This document shows, piece after piece, positions 28,727-37,221 of a stretch of DNA of 64,000 bases (position 1 is the first letter of the stretch; every line of letters begins with the position of its first letter). The position numbers were made by a program, and so were the translations under genes. This DNA is from Mycobacterium sp. (GTDB lineage Bacteria > Actinomycetota > Actinomycetes > Mycobacteriales > Mycobacteriaceae). The DNA lies in contig JARLGR010000102.1 of the NCBI GenBank assembly GCA_031292665.1, positions 1-64,000 on the forward strand. The letters run 5' to 3'. The notes below the pieces were generated by a model, which searched no databases, was not told the origin of the DNA, and saw nothing but the letters and a program-made list of their open reading frames with translations.

Positions 28727-28752
28727 ACAACAACAGCTGCCGATCGTTGTTG
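28727..28752. promoter_or_regulatory. Operator-like palindrome, copy 2
   Basis: CAACAAC (28728-28734) and GTTGTTG (28746-28752) form a perfect 7-bp inverted repeat. With the preceding base, the core is again ACAAC-N14-GTTGT (28727-28750). Offset from copy 1 is 84 bases, eight helical turns, so two dimers would sit on the same face of the DNA. Confidence 0.6.
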
Positions 28753-28982
28753 ATCAGGACATCGACCTCGTCAGATATTCTTCCGATGATTTGGGGACCG
28801 GTGCCGTTTGCGGATCGATTTCACAGGGATTCTTACGAAGCCGCTCCTGCCAGCTCAAACCGAACCGCATGTATCGCGCGTCTCGAAAGGAAAGGAGCCA
28901 GGTTGAGGTAAATGGCCAGATTGATTATGGGCAGGTTTAAGGCAAGCGAACGTGAACAGCGATCACAACAAGGAGATGGACT

Positions 28983-30474
28983 ATGAGTGCAGCAGAAAAG
29001 CTGGCGGAACGCATAGTCGCCAACTACGACAATCCGTTACAGAGCAGCACGATAGACGTACCTGCACATGTTGAGTCCTTGCTACAAAGCTTAGGGGCAC
29101 AACTTCCGATTCCGGAGGTAAGGTCACCTATTACGGCTCTGATCCCATCACGCCGGATCGATTGCCATATGGAGCTATCAGCGCAATCCCGCTCGCGGCC
29201 AAGGCGATTCTGATCGCCAAGATATGGAAGGAGCGTACCGGCGAGGGGCAGGATATTCACGTCGACGTGCGTAAGGCTTTGCGGCGCCTCACACCGTTCC
29301 TCGACGGGAAGTGGGAACTAGTCAATGGATTCCCCGGACGCACAGATCCATACAGCCCATGCTCCGGCGGTCCGGATATTGTTCCCACCGGGGACGGCAA
29401 ATGGATTATGTTCGCCGAGATTTATCCCGCTTTACGCCAGCACGCACTCGATCTCCTGAAACCCAAGGCGGCTCGTATGAAGCGATACGCGACGCGGTGA
29501 AAGAGTGGAACGGTGAGGAACTCGAACAAGCCGGTGAGAAAGCGGGCATCCCCATGCCGCTCGCCCGCAACATCAAAGACGTACTGAAGATGGATGCCTT
29601 CACCAAGAACCTGGGACTGATGCCTCTGGTCAGCATCGAGAAAGTCGGCGAAAGCGATCCAATACCATTTACGCCCAATCCGAAGACGCCGCTCGACGGT
29701 ATCCGCCTACTCTCATCAAGCCACGTCATTGCAGCCCCTTCGATCGGGCGCGCAATGGCCCTGCATGGCGCCGACGCGCTCAACGTGTGGCGGCCATCCG
29801 ATGTCGAGCACACCCTCTGGCACTACACCTCGCATGTCGGAGTGCGCTCCACGATGCTTGAGTTGGGTAACAACGAAGGCCATGCGAAGTTCCGTGAGCT
29901 CCTGTCCAAGGCCGACGTATTAGTCACGAATCGCCGTTCGGGATGGCGGCAGCGATTCCACATCAAGTCGGAGGAAGTGATTAAAGAGCGCCCCGGTCTG
30001 ATCGATACACAGATTACCTGGGCCGGCGAAACCGGGCAGTGGTCGAATCGCGTCGGCTTCGACGTCACGGCCACTTTCGCGTTGGGCCTCGACAACATTG
30101 AGGGTAGCGACGACAAGCCAGCACATCCGTCGATCTACGTGGCCTGCGACTACGCGGCAGGTTGGCGCGCCACCTGCGGCATCCTGTCGGCCCTGCTCCG
30201 GCGTGCCAAGGAGGGCGGAAGCTACCGCGTCAGAGTTTCGTTGGTACGCACGGCTCTCTGGCTTCCTGAGTTGGGCATCTTCGATCGCAACCACGCGAAA
30301 AAGACAGCCGGCTCAAATGATGAGCACCTCTATCCGGATCCCGATGGATTCGTTGTCGATACGCCAATGGGCCGCTATACCGGCGTCAAGGAAATGATCG
30401 AGATGTCCGAAACGCCAGGCGAATACAAGTATCCCCTCACTCCGTTGGGTTCCTGGCAACCAAGCTGGCTCTAA
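28983..30474 (+). pseudogene. CoA-transferase family III (CaiB/BaiF), frameshifted
   Basis: A protein of about 497 codons is spread over three frames: 28983 to about 29118 (MSAAEKLAERIVANYDN), about 29119 to 29462 (KVTYYGSDPITPDRLPYG, later AAKAILIAKIWKERTGEGQD), and about 29462 to 30474 (IRDAVKEWNGEELEQAGEKAG to the natural end GSWQPSWL). Both breaks need one base restored. Start codon and AGGA ribosome binding site are intact, so the decay looks recent. The second half has the class III pattern (LLSKADVLVTNRR, ERPGLIDTQITWAGETGQW). Two independent sequencing errors cannot be excluded. Confidence 0.8.
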
Positions 30475-30678
30475 CCGGGTCAGCCCAGCACAGTTTGGTC
30501 TTGACGTCAAAGACAGGCCCGTTGCGCCTTCCCACGTTCCTGACGGCATACACCACACTATGCATTGTTCGGAGACACACCGATCAGATGCCGACGTTGT
30601 CACCTGTGCCATCGACGCGGGCTCGCCACGGCGAAACACTTCGGGCATGGAAGCTTCACATAGGACGGATCCGATGCC

Positions 30679-31332
30679 ATGAGCTCACCCGACTACGGCA
30701 CGGTCGGGGTGGAAAACCGGACCCGTACCCTTTTCGGTCAGGTCATGTGGTCCGTGGCCGCTACCGCCGGCCTATTCGCGCTCGGTGCCTACCTGGGCCG
30801 CAACCTCGGCAATGGCTGGGCGTTCGTATTCTTCATCCTGGCGTTCGCCTGTCTGATCGGCATGCGGTTCGCCATCCGCAGCTCCGCTGGTCTGGGCATC
30901 GCACTGCTGTTCGGTGTGGGGCTGCTGCTGGGGCTGGCAATGTCACCCACGCTGGTCTACTACGCCAACACGGACCCCCAGGCGCTGTGGGAGGCCGGCG
31001 GTGCGACGGCTCTGTTCATCGCTGGCTGCGGCGCCTTCGGTTACGCCACCCGCACCGATCTGTCCGGCATCGCCCGCGTCGGCTTCTGGGCGCTACTTGC
31101 GCTCATCGGGTTCGGCGTCGTGTTGATCTTCGTGCACATTCCCGGCGGTGCCGTCATCTACTCGATCCTCGGGCTGGTCATTTTCGCAGGTCTCACCATG
31201 GTCGACTTCCAGCGGCTCCGCCGATCGACGGATCTGGACTCGGCACCGTCTATCGCTGTATCGATCTTCCTGGATGCGCTCAACGTGTTCTCGTTCTTCC
31301 TGCAGCTGTTTGGAGGCAGGAACCGGGACTGA
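30679..31332 (+). CDS. Bax inhibitor-1/YccA-like membrane protein
   Basis: 217 residues with seven hydrophobic segments. The family pattern is visible in the first helix region (FGQVMWSVAATAGLFALGAYLG), and near the C-terminus VDFQRLRRST followed by SIAVSIFLDALNVFSFFLQLF, where the Asp residues form the pH-sensing pair of the TMBIM/YccA family. These are calcium-leak channels or modulators of the FtsH protease. ATG at 30679. Neighbours include decayed genes on both sides. Confidence 0.85.
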   Translation: MSSPDYGTVGVENRTRTLFGQVMWSVAATAGLFALGAYLGRNLGNGWAFVFFILAFACLIGMRFAIRSSAGLGIALLFGVGLLLGLAMSPTLVYYANTDPQALWEAGGATALFIAGCGAFGYATRTDLSGIARVGFWALLALIGFGVVLIFVHIPGGAVIYSILGLVIFAGLTMVDFQRLRRSTDLDSAPSIAVSIFLDALNVFSFFLQLFGGRNRD

Positions 31333-31368
31333 GCACCGCCTCACCCGTCATATCAGCCGGACGGTGCT

Positions 31369-31494
31369 ATGCGCGGGGTGCAAAACCTCAGCGTTGTAGA
31401 TGCCTCCATCATCCCCCGAGTTCCCTCGACGGTCACCAATCTGACCACCATCATGGTTGTCGAGCACATCTACCGCCGGGCCTATGCGCGATAA
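31369..31494 (+). pseudogene. C-terminal fragment of a GMC oxidoreductase
   Basis: 41 residues beginning MRGVQNLSVVDASIIPRV and ending RRAYAR match the extreme C-terminus of glucose-methanol-choline oxidoreductases (V-x-x-L-x-VVDASI-x-P). No part of the FAD-binding or catalytic domain precedes it; the upstream sequence belongs to the Bax-inhibitor-like gene. A deletion remnant. The 274 bases that follow (31495-31768) contain nothing I can identify except the leader of the next gene. Confidence 0.65.
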
Positions 31495-31768
31495 CGACCG
31501 CGCCGCCGCAGACCAACAAAGCCTGCCTTTGCGATAACTCCCTTAACAAAATGCTCACTGCTGGTCGGCGTAGAAAGCGTGGTGGCCGCTTCACTTGAGC
31601 GTCGACTTCCCAGTACGGCATCGCAATGCAGGGTAAACCCGGTCATGGGATGAGGCGTTGTTGGATCCAACACCGCCCAGCGGTGCTCGTTGTCACTGAT
31701 TCTATCGACAGGTAGCCAACCCGGCCCCATCGTCAAAGCATGGGAGGCATTGCGCCCGGGAAGTTTTC

Positions 31769-33050
31769 ATGACCAATTTGAGCCTGTATCTCGTCGAGTC
31801 GGCAGACATGTACCCTGATAGTCCCGCGCTGCGCTGCGACGGGGCCACAACAACGTTTTCGGAGCTGGCCGATAACGCCGCACGGTTCGCCGCCTACCTC
31901 GCCGACCGAGGTCTGCGCCCGGGTGACCGGGTGGGGGTCATGTTGGCGAACCGTCCCGAGTTCGCGATGGTTTTCTACGGCGTGCTGCACGCAGGAGCGG
32001 TTGTGGTGCCGATGGATCCGCTGCGAAGCGCCCGCGAAGTCGAGTTCGTCTTGACCAACACCGGTGCGCGCCTGCTGGTCGTCGCACCTTCAGGTGGGGT
32101 TGCGGCTACCGCCGGTGCGCTGGCCGCCGGGGTTCCCCCAATCGTTGTCGGCGAGCACACGCTCGAGCAGCTGACCAGCGGCTTTCTCGGGCAGGCGTGG
32201 CCGGTAACCCGCGCCAGCGACGACAACGCGGTCATCCTGCACACGTGCGGCACCACCGGGGCGCCCAAGGGCGCCCAACTCACCCACCGCAACCTGGTCA
32301 GCACCCAAGCCGTCATTGCGCGCAGGCTGCTCAACATTGGGCCCGACGACGTCGTACTGGGTTGCCTGCCTCTGTTTCACGCGTTCGGGATGACATGCGG
32401 TCTGGGAGCGGCCATCTCCACCGGCGCGACGCTGGCACTGCTTCCCACGTTTGACCCTGGCAAAGCGCTGCAAATGATTGCGGCCGAACGCGTCACCGTC
32501 TTCGAGGGCCTACCCCCCATGTACCCGGCGATACTCGCGGCCAGCCCCGGCCACGACCCGAACTTCGGCTCGTTACGGGTCTGCATCTCCGCGGGCGCGG
32601 CGATGCCAGTGGAGGTGCTGCGCCGGTTCGAGGGCAAGTTGGACTGCACGGTGCTCGAGGGCTACGGGCTGCCGGAAACGTCAGGACCGGCGTGTTTCAA
32701 TCATCCCGCCGCGCTGCGCAAGGTCGGTTCGATCGGCACACCCATCGACGGCGTGCAGATGCGGGTGATCGACGAACACGCCACCGAGGTGCCGATCGGG
32801 ACACCAGGCGAGATTCAAGTCCGCGGCCACAACGTGTTGAAGGGCTACTGGAACTTGCCGGAGGCCACCGCGGACGCCTTCGTCGACGGCTGGTTTTCGA
32901 CTGGCGACATCGGCCGGGTCGACGAGGACGGCTATTTCTTCATCGTTGCCCGCAGGAACATCTGATCATCCGCGAAGGATACAATGTCTATCCGCGCCGC
33001 GATCGAAGAAGTCCTCTGCGAGCACCCGCATGAAGCGCCCGACGTTGTGC
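31769..33050 (+). pseudogene. Acyl-CoA synthetase, frameshifted and truncated
   Basis: The first 398 codons (MTNLSLYLVESADMYP onward) are a close paralogue of the FadD at 24956-26467. Just after FFIVARR the frame is lost at about 32955, continues in a second frame (HLIIREGYNVYPR), shifts again at about 33000 (IEEVLCEHPHEAPD) and then similarity stops. The C-terminal domain with the catalytic lysine is absent. The P-loop is also altered: LHTCGTTGAPKG, Cys for Ser. Non-functional as a ligase. Confidence 0.85.
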
Positions 33051-33276
33051 CGCGGCAGAAATTCAGCCAACACGGGCGCTGCGCGGACGGCGCGGGATCA
33101 ACACGCGCAACGCACCTGTTGCTTGTCGTCGCGACTAATCTCCGCACGACGATTATGTCTCGGCGAACAATGACCCGTTGCCGCCGAGCGTCGACAATCA
33201 AATTAGGCGACTTCCAGTCGGCCTCAGGGTAACAACGGTTGGCGATGAGCGGCCTTAGGTGATGAAGGAGTTTCTG

Positions 33277-33705
33277 GTGGCAAACACCGATCTGAGCACA
33301 GAGTTCGACAAAATTTCCGACAAAGCAAAAATGGCCACGCAACATCTCCGTGCGGCCAGTCAGTCCACCAGAGATCAGCTTGCTGCCGACGCCGCCAGCG
33401 CACGGGATAGGGCAACTGCAGCCGCCAATCAGTTCAAGGACAAGGCAGATGGTGCCCGCGACAAGGCGTCGTCGCATTGGCAGGACATCCGCGCCAAGTG
33501 GCAAGCCCATGTCGCGGAGGTGCGGACAAGCGTCGAGGAGAAGAAGGAACAATTCGACGCCGACGCGGCGGATGCGGACGCGAATATAGCCCTTTCTTAT
33601 GCACTTGATGCCATCGATTTCGCGCAGGCCGCTGTCGACGAAGCCGAGTACGCATCGCTCGATGCGATGTATGCACGCGCTGCCGCGGACTCGCACCGTA
33701 CCTGA
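33277..33705 (+). CDS. Alanine/lysine-rich helical protein
   Basis: 142 residues from GTG 33277, six bases after the ribosome binding site GAAGGAG (33264-33270); earlier starts at 33259 or 33262 would overlap that site. Nearly all of it is predicted by eye to be amphipathic helix and coiled coil (TQHLRAASQSTRDQLAADAA, then DKADGARDKASSHWQDIR). Ala and Asp/Lys rich, no signal peptide. Recalls stress-induced or phasin-like proteins, but no specific family is recognised. Stands between the broken synthetase and the HdeD-like gene. Confidence 0.7.
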   Translation: MANTDLSTEFDKISDKAKMATQHLRAASQSTRDQLAADAASARDRATAAANQFKDKADGARDKASSHWQDIRAKWQAHVAEVRTSVEEKKEQFDADAADADANIALSYALDAIDFAQAAVDEAEYASLDAMYARAAADSHRT

Positions 33706-33819
33706 TCCCGGAGCGACTAAAAATGACCGCCGCGACGCCGCGATGAGTCACGACTGGCCAGTCGCGCCGCTTACAGACGCCGTCACCACCACTGACAAAT
33801 CGATTGCGCTGCAGTCGCA

Positions 33820-34440
33820 ATGGGTAATACCAGTCAGGCCGCGATGACGCCGTCGAGGCGAGCGCACGATCTCGTCGACCATTTGACCAACAGTTTTGCC
33901 TCAAAGACTCGGTATTGGTGGCTGCTTGTTATCGCCGGCGTGACCTGGATCGTGATCGGACTCGCGATCCCGCACTTTGCCTATGCCACCGTAGCGACTC
34001 TCGCCATACTTGCCGGTGTGTTCTGTCTGGTGGCAGCGGCCAATGAGGTAATGGCGGGCGCGATGCTGTCATCCCGAGGTGGTCAGATAGCCCGCGGCTT
34101 GCTGGCGGTGCTGTTCGTCGTCGCGGGCGTCGTGGCATTCCTCGGCGTGGACGCCACAGTCGTCGGGTTGGCCGCGGTGATGAGCTTCCTTTTCATCTTC
34201 TGGGGAGCCATCGGTGTCCTCACCGCCATCGCTGCCAACCGAGAACACGGGTGGTGGGTTCTGCTGATTGCAAGCCTCACCGAGCTCGCGATCGGGTTGT
34301 CGGTCACGGCTTCGTTGAAAGCGCCGATCGCGGCGCTGCTGACGTGGACCACCGCGGGGACGCTGGTTCACGGGATCGGCGAGATCGCGTTGGCCTCCCT
34401 GGTCCGCGGGATTGGCCGACACGTTGCCGCGCGACGATAG
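33820..34440 (+). CDS. HdeD-like membrane protein (DUF308), copy 1
   Basis: 206 residues with about six hydrophobic segments arranged as three hairpins (WWLLVIAGVTWIVIGLAIP, VATLAILAGVFCLVAAANEV, GLLAVLFVVAGVVAFLGV and so on), the DUF308 repeat pattern of the acid-resistance membrane protein HdeD. ATG at 33820. It heads toward the glucosidase gene 57 bases downstream, so they may share a transcript. A second DUF308 protein is at 46294. Confidence 0.85.
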   Translation: MGNTSQAAMTPSRRAHDLVDHLTNSFASKTRYWWLLVIAGVTWIVIGLAIPHFAYATVATLAILAGVFCLVAAANEVMAGAMLSSRGGQIARGLLAVLFVVAGVVAFLGVDATVVGLAAVMSFLFIFWGAIGVLTAIAANREHGWWVLLIASLTELAIGLSVTASLKAPIAALLTWTTAGTLVHGIGEIALASLVRGIGRHVAARR

Positions 34441-34497
34441 CGTCACGCGGACATGGCACACGCCTCGACACAAGATGCGCCGAGTTGGAGGTTCAAC

Positions 34498-37221
34498 ATG
34501 ACGCCGACCGCAGCGGGTGCGGAGCGCCGCCGGGTCGATGGCTTCGGCCGGCTCGATTTGGGCTTGCGGCAAGCCAGTGACTGGTATTTGTGGGGACCGT
34601 ATATGAGCGAACGCCAGTGGGGCACGGTCCGCGAGGACTACAGCGCCGACGGCGAAGCGTGGACCTACCTGCCGCACGATCACGCGCGCTCGCGCGCCTA
34701 CCGCTGGGGCGAGGACGGGCTGGCCGGCTTCTGCGACATCGAGCAGCGGCTGTGCCTGGCGCTGGCGTTGTGGAACGGGCGCGATCCCATTCTGAAGGAG
34801 CGGGCCTTCGGCTTGACCGGGGCCGAGGGCAATCACGGCGAGGACGTCAAGGAGTACTGGTGGTACCTCGACGCGCTGCCCAGCCACGCGTGGAACAGTT
34901 GGCGCTACCACTACCCGCAGCGGGCATTCCCCTACCAGCAGCTGCTGGATGAGAACCGCCGGCGCGGCAAGTTCGATTTCGAGTACGAGCTGCTTGACAC
35001 CGGCGTCTTCGACGACGACCGCTACTGGATCGTCGATGTGTCATACACGAAGGCTGACCCTACCGACGTACTGATGACGATCGGCGTGACCAACGCGGGG
35101 CCCGAGTGCGAACTGCTTCACGTGCTGCCGACTCTCTGGTACCGCAACACCTGGTCCTGGGACGTCGGGACGGCCGCGCCGACGCTGGCTGCTGCCGCCG
35201 GCACGGTGGCCGTCGAGCACCCCTTCCTTGGTGACCTCGAACTGCTGCCCGGGCCGGCCCCCCAGGGCGGCGGCCCGGAGCTGCTGTTCTGCGACAACGA
35301 GACGAATGTTGCTCGGCTGTACGGGGTCACGGGTGGCTCGCGGTGGCCCAAGGACGGCATCAACGACCATGTCGTGTCCGGGGCCGACACGGTCAGCCCG
35401 CAGCAGCGGGGCAGCAAGTGCGCGGCGTGGTACCGGCTCACGGTGGACCCCGGCGCGACCGCCGAGCTACGGCTGCGGCTGCGTCGGGCCGGCACCGGAC
35501 CGGACTCGGCCACGGCGCTGGGCGCGGACTTCACCCGGGTGGTGGACCAGCGGCGCGCCGAGGCGGACGAGTTTTACGCCGAGCTCACCCCGGCCGCGGC
35601 GTCGCCCGACGAGGCCGCGGTGATGCGTCAGGCGTTCGCCGGGTTGCTGTGGAGTAAGCAGTTCTATTACTACGAGGTGGCCCGCTGGCTTGACGGTGAC
35701 CCGACCCAGCCGCCACCCCCGGCGCAGCGGAGGTCTGGCCGCAATGCCCGCTGGCGCAACTTCGAGGCGTTCGACGTGATGTCGATGCCCGACACCTGGG
35801 AGTACCCGTGGTTTGCGGCGTGGGACTTGGCGTTTCACTGCGTCGCGCTGGTGCACGTCGATCCGGCGTTCGCGAAGTACCAGCTGTCGCTGCTGTGCCG
35901 CGAGTGGTTTCAACACCCCAACGGGGCGCTGCCCGCCTACGAGTGGGATTTCTCCGATGTCAATCCGCCGGTGCAGGCCTGGGCGGCGCTGGAGGTGTTT
36001 GGAATCGACGGGGGCCGCGACTTCGACTTTCTCAGCCGGATTTTCGACAAGCTGTTGGTGAACTTCACCTGGTGGGTGAACCGGGAGGACGCCAACGGCT
36101 CCAACCTGTTCGAGGGCGGGTTCATGGGGCTGGACAACATCGGCCCTCTGGACCGATCCCACCTTCCCGTCCGGGGTGTCCTGGAGCAGTCCGACGCCAC
36201 CGGGTGGATGGCGGGGTACGCGCTGTCGATGGCCACGATTGCGGCGATCCTGCACGGGTCGGGACAGCGACCCGCGCTCGATTTGGTGCAGAAGTTCCTT
36301 GAGCACTTCGCCGGCATCGCCGACGCACTGGAGACGGTGGGCGTCTGGGACGAACGCGACGGCATGTTCTATGACCGCATCGTGCTGCCCGATGGCGAAG
36401 CGGTCCCGGTCCGCGTGCGCTCGATGGTCGCCATGATCCCGCTGCTCGCTGCGGCGGTGGTCAACGAGCAGGCCATCGACCAGTCGTTGGTGACGGACAA
36501 GGGGTTCGCCCACTACCTGCGACGCCGTGGGCTGGGCGGCACCGAGGACATGGTCGCCGCGGGGATCCTGCGCGGCACGCCCGGCGAGCGGCGGCTACTG
36601 GTCGGGGTAACCAGCCTCGAGCGGGTCCGTCGGCTCTGCCAAACCCTATTCGACCCCGCCGAGTTCCTCTCGCCGCACGGGCTGCGTTCCTTATCGGCCT
36701 ACCACAGGGACCATCCGTACGTTTTGGACATCGACGGCGTGCGCGCCGACATCGACTACGAGCCCGCCGAGTCGACCACCGCGATGTTCGGCGGCAACTC
36801 CAACTGGCGGGGCCCGGTGTGGTTTCCGCTCAACTACCTCGCCGCGACGGCACTGGAGCGCTACCACGAATTCTTCGGCGCCGAGCTGACGATCGAATAC
36901 CCGACCGGTTCGGGCACCAGCGTCACCCTCGACGCGGTCGCCTCCGATCTTTGGGAACGCATGGTGTCGATATTCCTTGTCGGCAGCGACGGATCCCGGC
37001 CCTGCTTCGGTGGGGTGGGCCGGTTTCAGACCGACCCCCGCTGGCGGAACAACCTGCTATTTTTCGAGTACTTCCACGGCGATAACGCCGCGGGCCTGGG
37101 CGCATCCCATCAAACCGGGTGGACCGGGCTGGTGGGCGACGTGATCCGCCGCCGCCACCGGGCCTACCCCGCGGTATCGCAGGTCATCCAGCGGCTCGTG
37201 CCGGGTGAGGAGACGCGATGA
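34498..37221 (+). CDS. MGH1-like glycoside hydrolase (GH63-type glucosidase)
   Basis: 907 residues from ATG 34498, which follows GGAGG (34487-34491); ATG 34453 has no ribosome binding site. Large (alpha/alpha)6-barrel glycosidase of the mannosylglycerate/glucosylglycerate-hydrolase-like family: SDWYLWGPYMSERQWGTVRED near the start, WYLDALPSHAW, and WEYPWFAAWDLAFHCVALVHVD with the catalytic acid region, later GGNSNWRGPVWFPLNYL. Related enzymes release glucose from glycans or compatible solutes. Stop overlaps the glgX start (ATGA), so the two act together. Confidence 0.85.
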   Translation: MTPTAAGAERRRVDGFGRLDLGLRQASDWYLWGPYMSERQWGTVREDYSADGEAWTYLPHDHARSRAYRWGEDGLAGFCDIEQRLCLALALWNGRDPILKERAFGLTGAEGNHGEDVKEYWWYLDALPSHAWNSWRYHYPQRAFPYQQLLDENRRRGKFDFEYELLDTGVFDDDRYWIVDVSYTKADPTDVLMTIGVTNAGPECELLHVLPTLWYRNTWSWDVGTAAPTLAAAAGTVAVEHPFLGDLELLPGPAPQGGGPELLFCDNETNVARLYGVTGGSRWPKDGINDHVVSGADTVSPQQRGSKCAAWYRLTVDPGATAELRLRLRRAGTGPDSATALGADFTRVVDQRRAEADEFYAELTPAAASPDEAAVMRQAFAGLLWSKQFYYYEVARWLDGDPTQPPPPAQRRSGRNARWRNFEAFDVMSMPDTWEYPWFAAWDLAFHCVALVHVDPAFAKYQLSLLCREWFQHPNGALPAYEWDFSDVNPPVQAWAALEVFGIDGGRDFDFLSRIFDKLLVNFTWWVNREDANGSNLFEGGFMGLDNIGPLDRSHLPVRGVLEQSDATGWMAGYALSMATIAAILHGSGQRPALDLVQKFLEHFAGIADALETVGVWDERDGMFYDRIVLPDGEAVPVRVRSMVAMIPLLAAAVVNEQAIDQSLVTDKGFAHYLRRRGLGGTEDMVAAGILRGTPGERRLLVGVTSLERVRRLCQTLFDPAEFLSPHGLRSLSAYHRDHPYVLDIDGVRADIDYEPAESTTAMFGGNSNWRGPVWFPLNYLAATALERYHEFFGAELTIEYPTGSGTSVTLDAVASDLWERMVSIFLVGSDGSRPCFGGVGRFQTDPRWRNNLLFFEYFHGDNAAGLGASHQTGWTGLVGDVIRRRHRAYPAVSQVIQRLVPGEETR

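Larger units (their letters stand above)
28542..28982. other. Divergent intergenic region, decarboxylase / CoA-transferase
   Basis: 441 bases between the start of the decarboxylase (minus) and the start of the broken CoA-transferase (plus). It holds two palindromes with the same core and spacing (separate entries) and, at 28971-28979, the AGGA ribosome binding site of the CoA-transferase. No open frame is convincing. Confidence 0.5.
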
